Positions 29,903 to 36,730 of a stretch of DNA of 64,000 nt are shown here, one piece after another. Each line of letters begins with the position of its first letter. Position 1 is the stretch's first letter. Source of the DNA: Hydrogenobacter sp. T-8 (GTDB taxonomy: Bacteria; Aquificota; Aquificia; Aquificales; Aquificaceae); contig NZ_CP048795.1 in the NCBI RefSeq assembly GCF_011006175.1, positions 744,001 through 808,000 of the forward strand. Direction: 5' to 3'. The notes beneath the pieces are model-generated. The model did no database searches and was not told the DNA's origin. It was given only the letters and a program-made list of their open reading frames with translations. A program made the position numbers and the translations under genes.

Positions 29903-31112
29903 GTATGTCTTCCTCCCACACAAGCACCGTGTATTTCTTTACAAGCTCCACAAGCCTGTCAAAATGAGGATGCAGGTCTTTTGTGAGCTTTACATACCTT
30001 TTTGCCTTTTCAAGCCCTACCACATAGGCAACTCTGTAGATGGTGGCTATGTCCGCAGGTGTTATTCCTTGAATGCTTGCAAGCTTTGCGTCAAAAGGCA
30101 GTGAGTATTTCTGAGCGTAGTAGTCTATTATCTGGTTTCTCACTGATTGAGGCGGTGGAGTAAGCCCCAGCATGAAGTCCCACCTGCCAGTTCTCACCAG
30201 CTCCACAGGTATGTTGGTAAGGTCGTTAAGAGTGGCTATTATGTATTGTCCTCTCTTTCTGTCCTCAAGCCACGATAAAAACTCTCCCAAGAGCCTTCTG
30301 GATACTCCGCTGTCTCCTTGTCCTGTGCTAAGGGCTTTCTCAAATTCATCTATGAAGACAAAACAATCCCCAAACTGCTCAAGAGTTTTCAAGGCTATCC
30401 TCAAGTTCCTTTCACTTTCCCCCACATACTTTGAATACACCGCAGAAAAGTTAAACCTTACAACCACATCTTCCTTAGAGAGGTTCTTGGCTATAAGCGT
30501 TTTCCCTGTCCCAGGCACACCCATAAGGAGCGTTCCTTTTCCATGACCCTTCATGGCTTTTAAAAGCTCTATAACTTCTCCTAAACCCACCGCCTGCTCA
30601 ACCTCATAAGGCTCAAAGACTTCAAGTATTCCACCTGCCTGCTTAAGTATTTCCTTTCTTGCCTCTTTCAAGTCTTTCCCAAGCCTTTTGGCTTTCTTTA
30701 CTTCAACAGAAGATAGCCCCTGAAAGTAATCCTCTCCAGCCTCTTCTTGAGAAGGAAGATAGTCGTCTATCTCTACCACATGAGAAGAGACCTCTTGGGG
30801 TATCTCATAAGTGGCTGACAGCACATAAACATCAACGGGTGAAGAGCCAAGCATGTATTTTTCTACCATGTGAGCTATCTCATCAGCATTGAAAGGACAG
30901 AAATTCCTGAAGATATACACATGCTCTTGTCCGTCTTTCAAAGCTCTGAAAAAGCTCTCTCTGTCAAAGCTTTGTCCCTCCACAGTTTCTATGGCTGGTG
31001 AATAGACAAAAACTCTATACTGAGTGCCTTCCTCTATGTTTTTCCTCTGATAGCTCCTGACTATCTTGTCTATAACTCTCCTGTAGTCTTTAGTCCTTAC
31101 CACATAAAACAT
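29889..31112 (-). CDS. Ycf46-like AAA ATPase
   Basis: 407 residues. The N-terminal ~130 residues (VYVLSATYEIPQEVSSHVVEID, DYLPSQEE) match the non-ATPase part of Ycf46-type proteins. Then come Walker A GVPGTGKT (~203), Walker B VFIDEFEKA (~254), an ATLND sensor and arginine-finger region VRTGRWDF. In several bacteria and cyanobacteria such AAA proteins sit beside DUF2997 and DUF1257/Ycf35 genes; the DUF2997-like gene is directly upstream here. The substrate is unknown. It overlaps the helicase gene. Confidence 0.8.
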   Translation of the reverse strand: MFYVVRTKDYRRVIDKIVRSYQRKNIEEGTQYRVFVYSPAIETVEGQSFDRESFFRALKDGQEHVYIFRNFCPFNADEIAHMVEKYMLGSSPVDVYVLSATYEIPQEVSSHVVEIDDYLPSQEEAGEDYFQGLSSVEVKKAKRLGKDLKEARKEILKQAGGILEVFEPYEVEQAVGLGEVIELLKAMKGHGKGTLLMGVPGTGKTLIAKNLSKEDVVVRFNFSAVYSKYVGESERNLRIALKTLEQFGDCFVFIDEFEKALSTGQGDSGVSRRLLGEFLSWLEDRKRGQYIIATLNDLTNIPVELVRTGRWDFMLGLTPPPQSVRNQIIDYYAQKYSLPFDAKLASIQGITPADIATIYRVAYVVGLEKAKRYVKLTKDLHPHFDRLVELVKKYTVLVWEEDIHELV

Positions 31113-31306
31113 TACCAGACCTCCTCTTGTGTTTGTGTTTGTTTTTCTTCATAGAGCTTTTCTACTTTGTCTATCTCCCCCTGAGCTTTCAACAGCTCAA
31201 GGAGTTTTTTCACATTAGGAGAGTATTCACACTGATTGCCCTGATAGCCTTCTGCTCTTATCAAGACCTTCCCCTCTTTGTCTATTTCAAACACCACCTT
31301 CTTCAT
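31112..31306 (-). CDS. DUF2997-like small protein
   Basis: 64 residues beginning KKVVFEIDKEGKVLIRAEGY then QGNQCEYSPNVKKLLELL, the compact beta-alpha form of DUF2997 proteins, which co-occur with Ycf46-like AAA ATPases. The C-terminal tail (EKQTQTQEEVW) is extra. It shares one base with the AAA start and 4 bp with the gene upstream, so all are translated together. Confidence 0.65.
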   Translation of the reverse strand: MKKVVFEIDKEGKVLIRAEGYQGNQCEYSPNVKKLLELLKAQGEIDKVEKLYEEKQTQTQEEVW

Positions 31307-31698
31307 AGCTCTTCTACCTCTATTACAAGCTTTTCTCTTTCTCTGTCGTAGCCTACCTTTGCATTTGGCACGCTTTTTAGAACCTCTAAAGCCTTCTTAA
31401 CCATTGGGTAGAACTCTCTTATTGCCTTTACAGCGTCGTCTGCCTGCTTCTCTGTAATCGTGTGGTGCTTGTCTATGAAGAACCGACCATCTTGGTGGAA
31501 TTCAAAGTAGCTCCAGTCTCTCTCTTTATGAATGACCTTTAGAACTCCGTCTTTGAGTATGTAAAGCCACTCCTTTGGATTAAAAGAGCCTACGCTGATG
31601 TTGTTTTCCTGCAGGAAGAGAAAGAGTTCATACAGAGTGTCAAGGTCTTTCAAATCTACATGAGGTAGGTCTATAACACCTTCAACTCTTATGCTCAT
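31303..31698 (-). CDS. Hypothetical protein, possibly Ycf35/DUF1257-type
   Basis: 131 residues, N-terminal strand SIRVEGVIDLPHVDLKDLDT, a middle WLYILKDGVLKVIHKERDWS and C-terminal helix plus strand (MVKKALEVLKSVPNAKV, EREKLVIEVEEL). In the usual gene trio the partner at this place is a DUF1257 protein; the sequence does not clearly prove it. Overlaps the DUF2997-like gene by 4 bp. Confidence 0.55.
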   Translation of the reverse strand: MSIRVEGVIDLPHVDLKDLDTLYELFLFLQENNISVGSFNPKEWLYILKDGVLKVIHKERDWSYFEFHQDGRFFIDKHHTITEKQADDAVKAIREFYPMVKKALEVLKSVPNAKVGYDREREKLVIEVEEL

Positions 31699-31710
31699 GA
31701 CAGAACCTCC

Positions 31711-32352
31711 TTAGCATCCACAATACCATTCACCATTGAGGTCTTTCGTAGCTTGCCCTGGGGGTATAAGTCTTCCACACTCCCAGCAACGCACCCATGT
31801 GGAGTTTGTGTATCTGTATCTTTCAGCCTCTTCTTTTTCTCTCAAGAATTCCAGATAGTTTTCCAATCTGTAATCTTCTACGCTCTTATAAACTCTTTGA
31901 GCCTTCTCTAAAAGCTCCTTTGCTGTCTTTTTGTATGCATTTTCAGAAAGAAGAACTTCTCCTTCATTACCTTTTACTCTTGCTACCACTTTAACCTTCC
32001 CGTCTTTTAGCTCTCCTGCAGTAAATACTACATCTCTGTCATGAACGTAGTGAGAGTAAGGATTTGCATAAAGAATAACCGCTTTTATTTTTTCACCAAC
32101 GATTGCATAAACCTTTTCAAGCAAGTCCTTATCAACTTCATCTTCATACGTAAGCTCATGCCTTTTCCTTGTTCTTGTCTTTATCTCTATTGGAAATTTG
32201 TCCGCAAGCTTACCAAGTTTCCTGAGTGCCTTCTCACTTACCGTCCCCTTCCACACCTTTCTATCACCATCCCACCTTAAACCCAAGCTTTTTAGCTTTT
32301 CTTTAACATCGTAAGTCCTTCCGCTTACTTCTACATAAATACTTACGCTCAT
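31711..32352 (-). CDS. Zinc-ribbon protein, 213 aa
   Basis: The first ~60 residues (VSGRTYDVKEKLKSLGLRWD, GDRKVWKG) look like the short domain in which a strand-helix unit recognises nucleic acid in several phage proteins. The C-terminus has CWECGRLIPPGQATK ending in YCGC, a four-cysteine zinc ribbon. It probably binds nucleic acid. Second gene of the left-going operon. Confidence 0.6.
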   Translation of the reverse strand: MSVSIYVEVSGRTYDVKEKLKSLGLRWDGDRKVWKGTVSEKALRKLGKLADKFPIEIKTRTRKRHELTYEDEVDKDLLEKVYAIVGEKIKAVILYANPYSHYVHDRDVVFTAGELKDGKVKVVARVKGNEGEVLLSENAYKKTAKELLEKAQRVYKSVEDYRLENYLEFLREKEEAERYRYTNSTWVRCWECGRLIPPGQATKDLNGEWYCGC

Positions 32353-32366
32353 GTTCTACCTCCTAC

Positions 32367-32525
32367 TTAGTTTTTCTCAGCTATCTCAAGGCATGTAAGG
32401 ATATGTTCCAGCACAAGGGCAAGCTCCTCAGGTATCTCCCCTATCAGAACGTATTTCCTTAATTCCTCTTTCCTTATTAGCTTTTGCTTTCCGTCTTTAA
32501 CTAAAACTACCACAGGCTTTTTCAT
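32367..32525 (-). CDS. Small protein, 52 aa, operon leader gene
   Basis: ATG at 32523-32525 follows GGAGGTGG and lies just after the consensus promoter. The peptide (KKPVVVLVKDGKQKLIRKEE then IPEELALVLEHILTCLE) has one strand and helices. It is the first gene of the operon that carries the helicase and AAA genes. No family recognised, but expression signals are strong. Confidence 0.6.
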   Translation of the reverse strand: MKKPVVVLVKDGKQKLIRKEELRKYVLIGEIPEELALVLEHILTCLEIAEKN

Positions 32526-32556
32526 ACCTGCCACCTCCTTCTTCATGATGCCTATT

Positions 32557-32585
32557 ATTATACCACAAATTTAGGACTTTGTCAA
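32557..32585 (-). promoter_or_regulatory. Consensus promoter of the helicase operon
   Basis: On the minus strand TTGACA (32580-32585), 17-bp spacer, TATAAT (32557-32562). The spacer and discriminator nearly repeat those of the promoter at 15114-15142. Confidence 0.8.
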
Positions 32586-32599
32586 GTAGTTTTATAATT

Positions 32600-32621
32600 T
32601 TTCTGGGGAATTCCACAGAAA
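32600..32621. promoter_or_regulatory. Operator palindrome 10
   Basis: Perfect left half, right half TTCCACAGAAA. Ends 14 bp from the minus-strand -35; its centre is 48.5 bp from the -10, identical to operator 6. On the other side a TAAAAT (32645-32650) may serve the right-going genes. Confidence 0.75.
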
Positions 32622-32685
32622 AGTGGGAAATGGTCTTTATCTGCTAAAATATTCTTAGCTCAGGACTTTAAAAGGAGGACTTGCT

Positions 32686-33075
32686 ATGGCGTGGAAAAAG
32701 CTAAGGCAGAGAGAGAGCTATGAGGAGATATGGGTCTCCGTTGGCAAGGAAAAGGAAGGCTACTTTACACTTAAAGAGGGTGGTGAGCTTGTGGGATACT
32801 TTGAAAAGCTCAATCACTCTGAGAAGTTTGACAGTCCTATTTTGAACCTGGTATCAGAAGACAAAAAGACAAGGTATCTTCTCTTTGCTCCTGCTAATCT
32901 TGCAAGGCAGATGGAAGAGCTTGAGGACAAGGTAGGCTCTGGCGTGCTTGTAAGGATTATCTACAAAGGAAAGGAAAGAAGAGAGAGAGACGGAGAAGAA
33001 ATCACATATCACTCCTTTGAGGTGGAGTATGACGATGAGAGGTGGCTTGAGGGTAATAAGGACAGACAGGGGTAG
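32686..33075 (+). CDS. Hypothetical protein, possible OB-fold
   Basis: 129 residues with ribosome site AAAGGAGG. The pattern of strands (EEIWVSVGKEKEGYFTLKEG, YLLFAPANLARQ, SGVLVRIIYKGKER, YHSFEVEYDDERW) would suit a small beta-barrel nucleic-acid binder such as those that accompany phage and plasmid recombination genes. This is a fold guess only. First gene of the right-going 32.7-38.8 kb operon. Confidence 0.5.
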   Translation: MAWKKLRQRESYEEIWVSVGKEKEGYFTLKEGGELVGYFEKLNHSEKFDSPILNLVSEDKKTRYLLFAPANLARQMEELEDKVGSGVLVRIIYKGKERRERDGEEITYHSFEVEYDDERWLEGNKDRQG

Positions 33076-33247
33076 TGCGGAAAGGCTTGAGAAGAAGTTT
33101 TTAAGAAGGGGCTTAAAAGTAGCTCTTGTGAAAGAGGAAAGGGAGCTAAAAAGCTCCTTTCTTTCAAAGGCAGACATAGTTCTGGTGGTGGAAGATGGAG
33201 CAGGAAAGACTAAAAGAGGAGTTTTTGAAGAGAAAGAAAGAGCTTGA
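33047..33247 (+). CDS. Hypothetical protein, ~66 aa
   Basis: Protein-like sequence RVIRTDRGSAERLEKKFLRR then LSKADIVLVVEDG. The best start is TTG at 33047 after GAGAGGTGG; an ATG at 33017 in frame gives a longer overlap with the previous gene. It overlaps the next gene by 53 bp. No family recognised. Confidence 0.4.
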   Translation: MRVIRTDRGSAERLEKKFLRRGLKVALVKEERELKSSFLSKADIVLVVEDGAGKTKRGVFEEKERA

Positions 33248-33428
33248 AAAGGCACTCATAGAGGTTTTTGGAGAGGAAGGCTACAGGCTTTTGGTGGAGC
33301 TTTATGAAAGCGGAGCCTTGAGGCATCTATTCGTGCCAGCCTCTTTTGCAAGTGAGTGGGGCATATATGTGTTGGAGGACGGTATAAAAAAGCTGGAGGG
33401 TTTTTCTCTTGAGAGAGCAGGAGCTTGA
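33195..33428 (+). CDS. Hypothetical protein, 77 aa
   Basis: Highly charged helix (ERLKEEFLKRKKELEKALIE) followed by GEEGYRLLVELYESGALRHL and a short C-terminal part. It overlaps both neighbours, as is common in this compact operon. No family recognised. Confidence 0.45.
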   Translation: MEQERLKEEFLKRKKELEKALIEVFGEEGYRLLVELYESGALRHLFVPASFASEWGIYVLEDGIKKLEGFSLERAGA

Positions 33429-33765
33429 AAAAGAGGCTATTGCCTATACAATAGGGGGCTTTATACTGCTCTTTTCTCTTTTTGTTTCTGGCATAGCCTT
33501 TGAGGAAAGGCAGAAGTATCTTCAGTCTCAGGAAGAACGTCAGGCTATAGAGGAGTGTCTCAGGAAGGTAAAAGCCTACTGCGTCAAAAACAAAAATGTT
33601 GAGGAAGTGCTTTCTTCAAAGGTCTGCCCCCTTGTTAAGGACAGGCTATACCTGTGGGGGGATTTTAAATGCAGGTGGGGCAAGCTTTCGCAGGTGTGGA
33701 TATCCTCATCAAGCCTGTCTGCTTATGGCAGTGGTGGAGAGGTGAGGCTCACAGAGAGGCAATGA
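33409..33765 (+). CDS. Membrane-anchored small protein, 118 aa
   Basis: Start TTG 33409 gives an N-terminal membrane helix (YTIGGFILLFSLFVSGIAF) followed by a charged domain with four cysteines (IEECLRKVKAYCVKN, KVCPLV, FKCRWG), so the main part may be periplasmic with disulfides. It ends overlapping the methyltransferase start by 4 bp. No family recognised. Confidence 0.5.
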   Translation: MREQELEKEAIAYTIGGFILLFSLFVSGIAFEERQKYLQSQEERQAIEECLRKVKAYCVKNKNVEEVLSSKVCPLVKDRLYLWGDFKCRWGKLSQVWISSSSLSAYGSGGEVRLTERQ

Positions 33766-34271
33766 AGAAGGCTCTTATATATGCGGGCAGGAATGATGAG
33801 CTGAGGACGCCTGCCTGTGCGGTCTATCCTCTTATTGAGTTTTTGCGTGGCTGGAGAGTTCTCTGGGAGCCAACAGACAGAGGAAATTCTGAGATATCAA
33901 GAGTTTTAAAAGAGGCTGGCTTTGAGGTCATTTCCACGCATATTGAAAAAGGCTTTGACTTTTTAAAAGATGAACCAGATTTTGGGTTTGACGCCATTGT
34001 GTCAAATCCGCCTTATAGCTTAAAGGACAGGTTTTTAGAAAGAGCTTATGCACTGAAAAAGCCTTTTTATTTTTTACTGCCTTTGACCGCCTTAGAGGGG
34101 GTAAGGAGAGGAAGGCTTTTCCGAAAGTATGGCATAAACCTTATCGTTTTTGACAGAAGAGTGGAGTTTATGGATAAAGGTAGCGTGTGGTTTGCAACAG
34201 GCTGGTTTTTCTGGTCGCCCTATAAGGAAAACAACAGGATATATTTTAAGGAGCTGCCATGCAAATCCTGA
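33762..34271 (+). CDS. N6-adenine-type DNA methyltransferase
   Basis: 169 residues. The catalytic motif IV is VSNPPYS near residue 85 and a weak SAM-binding motif I region is RVLWEPTDRGNSEISRVL. The enzyme is small, like phage methyltransferases found without a restriction partner; none is seen here. Modification of element DNA during transfer to escape host restriction is a plausible role. Start ATG 33762 was preferred over an upstream frame that overlaps the membrane protein. Confidence 0.75.
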   Translation: MKKALIYAGRNDELRTPACAVYPLIEFLRGWRVLWEPTDRGNSEISRVLKEAGFEVISTHIEKGFDFLKDEPDFGFDAIVSNPPYSLKDRFLERAYALKKPFYFLLPLTALEGVRRGRLFRKYGINLIVFDRRVEFMDKGSVWFATGWFFWSPYKENNRIYFKELPCKS

Positions 34272-34326
34272 TAGGGAATGCTTTGGCTTTGATGAGGCTC
34301 AGAGGCGTGCAGAGGAGGTTGTTTGT

Positions 34327-34974
34327 ATGAAAAATGAAGCACTTATTAAGCTTGAGCCGGTAGTAAGTTTAAGAACGGACAAGGTAGTGGCTTATGAGGT
34401 GCTTTACAGGGGCTTTAACAGGGAGGCGGAGAAGGCTTTTGCGTCAATAGACGAGGAGTGGGATTATGAGATATTCCTGTCAAATGTGCTTACCCTCAGG
34501 CATATGCTGGAAAACGGCGTGCTTCCTGAGCCTCACAGGTTTTTGCTGAATATCAAGCCTTCCACTCTTCTTGTTTTTGCAGGCTCTATTATGAGCCTTA
34601 TAGAGATGCTACCTTTTGTGGTAATCTTAGAGCTTCGTGAGGACTGGATAAGAGATAAGGAGCTTGTAGAGCTTGCCAGCCTCAGAAAAGAGGCTCCTTT
34701 TCTTCTGTCTCTTGACGACTTTGGTAAAGGAGCTTCCAACATAGACAGGATTATTACCCTTGAGCCAAATCTGGTTAAGCTTGACCTTGAGGTTTTAAAC
34801 AAAGTGCCAGCCACCAGTCTTTTGCATCTTGTAGAGAGCATAAAGGGGCTGAAACTCCCCCTGCAGCTTGTAGCTGAAAAAGTGGAAACTCAGGAGCATC
34901 TCAAAAAGACAAGAGCCTTAAATATAGGACTGGCTCAGGGGTATCTGCTGGAGAAAAAACTTTTTGTAGTCTAA
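34327..34974 (+). CDS. EAL-domain c-di-GMP phosphodiesterase
   Basis: 215 residues, a stand-alone EAL domain: YEVLYRG (EVL in place of EAL), LNIKPST, ELRED, LDDFGKG, KLDLEVL, VAEKVET and AQGYLLEK are all in place, so metal and substrate residues appear complete. It would hydrolyse cyclic di-GMP and so favour motility or lower adhesion of the host, or tune mating. There is no signal peptide or sensor domain. It starts at ATG 34327 after GGAGG-like sequence. Confidence 0.85.
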   Translation: MKNEALIKLEPVVSLRTDKVVAYEVLYRGFNREAEKAFASIDEEWDYEIFLSNVLTLRHMLENGVLPEPHRFLLNIKPSTLLVFAGSIMSLIEMLPFVVILELREDWIRDKELVELASLRKEAPFLLSLDDFGKGASNIDRIITLEPNLVKLDLEVLNKVPATSLLHLVESIKGLKLPLQLVAEKVETQEHLKKTRALNIGLAQGYLLEKKLFVV

Positions 34975-34985
34975 ACTTTCTTCTA

Positions 34986-35423
34986 ATGAGGGAACTTTTT
35001 CTTTTTCTATTTCTTACTGGTTTTTCCTTTGCAATTCCCTACCAGCAGTGTTTTATCTCCGCAAGTCAGCACTATGGAGTTCCTTATGAACTTCTGATAG
35101 CCATAGCTCAGGTAGAGAGTAATTTCAACCCAAGAGCTATCAACATAAACAGGAATGGCACGGCTGACAGAGGCATAATGCAGATAAACACAAGCTGGGA
35201 CAGTTATCTTCGCAGATATGGCATAGACCCCAGATGGGTATGGGAGCCATGCTACAACATACACTTAGGGGCTATGGTGCTAAGGCACTGTGTGGATACT
35301 TACGGCTACAGCTGGAGGGCGGTGGATTGTTATAACAAAGGCTCAAAAGCAAGAGAAAGCTCAAGGTATGTATGGAGCGTGTATATAGCCATGCAGAAGC
35401 TTTATGCAGGAGGTTATAAATGA
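34986..35423 (+). CDS. Lytic transglycosylase (VirB1/T4SS-associated)
   Basis: 145 residues with a signal peptide (LFLFLFLTGFSFA). The SLT domain has the catalytic Glu in LIAIAQVESNFNP, then RGIMQINTSWD and the GAMVLR helix, ending with a YNKG segment. Such enzymes open the peptidoglycan for the conjugation channel. Three cysteines after the signal suggest a disulfide. The stop overlaps the next gene by 4 bp. Confidence 0.88.
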   Translation: MRELFLFLFLTGFSFAIPYQQCFISASQHYGVPYELLIAIAQVESNFNPRAININRNGTADRGIMQINTSWDSYLRRYGIDPRWVWEPCYNIHLGAMVLRHCVDTYGYSWRAVDCYNKGSKARESSRYVWSVYIAMQKLYAGGYK

Positions 35424-36631
35424 GTGTAGAGTATCTTAAAAAGAGTTATGTTCAAAAAAGACAGAACTTGAGGTTTTTAAAGCTTATTCATGAGACTTTC
35501 TCTTCTGTTGGCTATCAACCAGCGTTGGCTTTAGATGTAGGTGGTGCGGACGGTTATGTGGCGAGCAAGATAAAAGAGTTTTATCCTTTATGTGCTGTTA
35601 TAAACCTTGACATTAATGAAGAGTTTATCAGGCATGGCAAAAGGCTATATCCTCATGTGGAGCATATTCATGCGGATTTTCTGGAGTGGTATACGGATTT
35701 AAGGTTTGATTTTGTGGCTTCTTCAAATGTTTTTCACTGGTTTGGAGAAAACTGGGATAGGGCTGTTGAGAAGGTGTTTAGTCTTTTAGAAGAAGGTGGC
35801 TGGTTTTTCCTGCATCAGGGGGGAAGATGGACTTATTTTCCTCTTTATGAGACGGCGAGAAGAATCTTCAAGCATCTTTTTGGTAAGGATATAGACTATA
35901 ACAGGAAGCTATTTTATCCGACTCAGAGGAGGCTTTTGGGAGAGCTTTCAAGAAAAGGGTTTAAAGTGTTGTTTCATGAAAAGAGGATAGAGACGCAGGA
36001 CTATACAAGAGGTGAATTGTATAAGAGCTTTGCTGTGGCGGGGCTTAATGTTTTTCTTGAGGAAATAGAAGACAAAGACAGAAAAGAGGTCTTTAAAGAA
36101 GTTTTTCTGCAAAAATGTGAAGAAGACGATATTCCTGTTTTTGCGGTAAGACATTACTGTGTTGTGAGAAAACCTCTTCTGTCTCTGGAGATAAGAGAAG
36201 GCTCTAAGGAAGAGATTGTATCTTTGCTGGAAGAAGTAGATGGAGAATTCTATCCGCCACTTACGGAGAGGAACTCTTCAATAGAGGACTATCTTAGAGA
36301 TGTAAGTCCAGAGAGGATTTTTGTAGCTTATCATCCTGTTTATGGAGTTGTTGGCTGTGCCTGTGTAAGAAAAAAGCTTTTACCTTTTACTTCAGCTCCA
36401 GTTTTTTATCTTTCCACTATAGCAGTCAAAAGAGCTTTTAGAAGGCTGGGCGTGGCAGAAAAACTCTATGAGAGGCTCTTAAAAGAGTATCCTGTTTTAT
36501 ACACAAGGACATGGTCTTCAAACGAAGCTCATCAGAATCTCCTTAGGAAGTTTGGATTTAAAAAGGTTTATGTGGTAGAAAACGACAGAGGACAGGGAAT
36601 TCACACGGAGTATTACATGAAAGATGGATAA
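35420..36631 (+). CDS. Methyltransferase fused to GNAT acetyltransferase
   Basis: 403 residues. The first ~250 form a class I SAM methyltransferase (ALDVGGADGYVASKI for motif I, VINLDIN, FVASSNVFHWFG). The last ~150 are a GNAT domain (YLSTIAVKRAFRRLGVAEKLYERL for the acetyl-CoA loop, then TWSSNEAHQNLLRKFGFKKV). Fusion of the two in one chain is uncommon; substrates cannot be told from sequence. It sits in the operon between a cell-wall enzyme and topoisomerase. Confidence 0.75.
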   Translation: MSVEYLKKSYVQKRQNLRFLKLIHETFSSVGYQPALALDVGGADGYVASKIKEFYPLCAVINLDINEEFIRHGKRLYPHVEHIHADFLEWYTDLRFDFVASSNVFHWFGENWDRAVEKVFSLLEEGGWFFLHQGGRWTYFPLYETARRIFKHLFGKDIDYNRKLFYPTQRRLLGELSRKGFKVLFHEKRIETQDYTRGELYKSFAVAGLNVFLEEIEDKDRKEVFKEVFLQKCEEDDIPVFAVRHYCVVRKPLLSLEIREGSKEEIVSLLEEVDGEFYPPLTERNSSIEDYLRDVSPERIFVAYHPVYGVVGCACVRKKLLPFTSAPVFYLSTIAVKRAFRRLGVAEKLYERLLKEYPVLYTRTWSSNEAHQNLLRKFGFKKVYVVENDRGQGIHTEYYMKDG

Positions 36632-36719
36632 GGATTTTGAAAAGTTAGCCTTCTGGTTTTCTATTGGTTTTGTTCTTTTAGCCATAGCTGTGGTAGTAAT
36701 TTCTCTTGTTATCCTGTAG
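36624..36719 (+). CDS. Small single-helix membrane protein, 31 aa
   Basis: ATG 36624 overlaps the previous stop by 8 bp. After DKDFEKLAFWF comes one membrane helix (FVLLAIAVVVISLVIL) and TAG at 36717-36719, 11 bp before topB. Too small to classify, but composition and position support it. Confidence 0.45.
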   Translation: MDKDFEKLAFWFSIGFVLLAIAVVVISLVIL

Positions 36720-36730
36720 AGGATTTTTGC

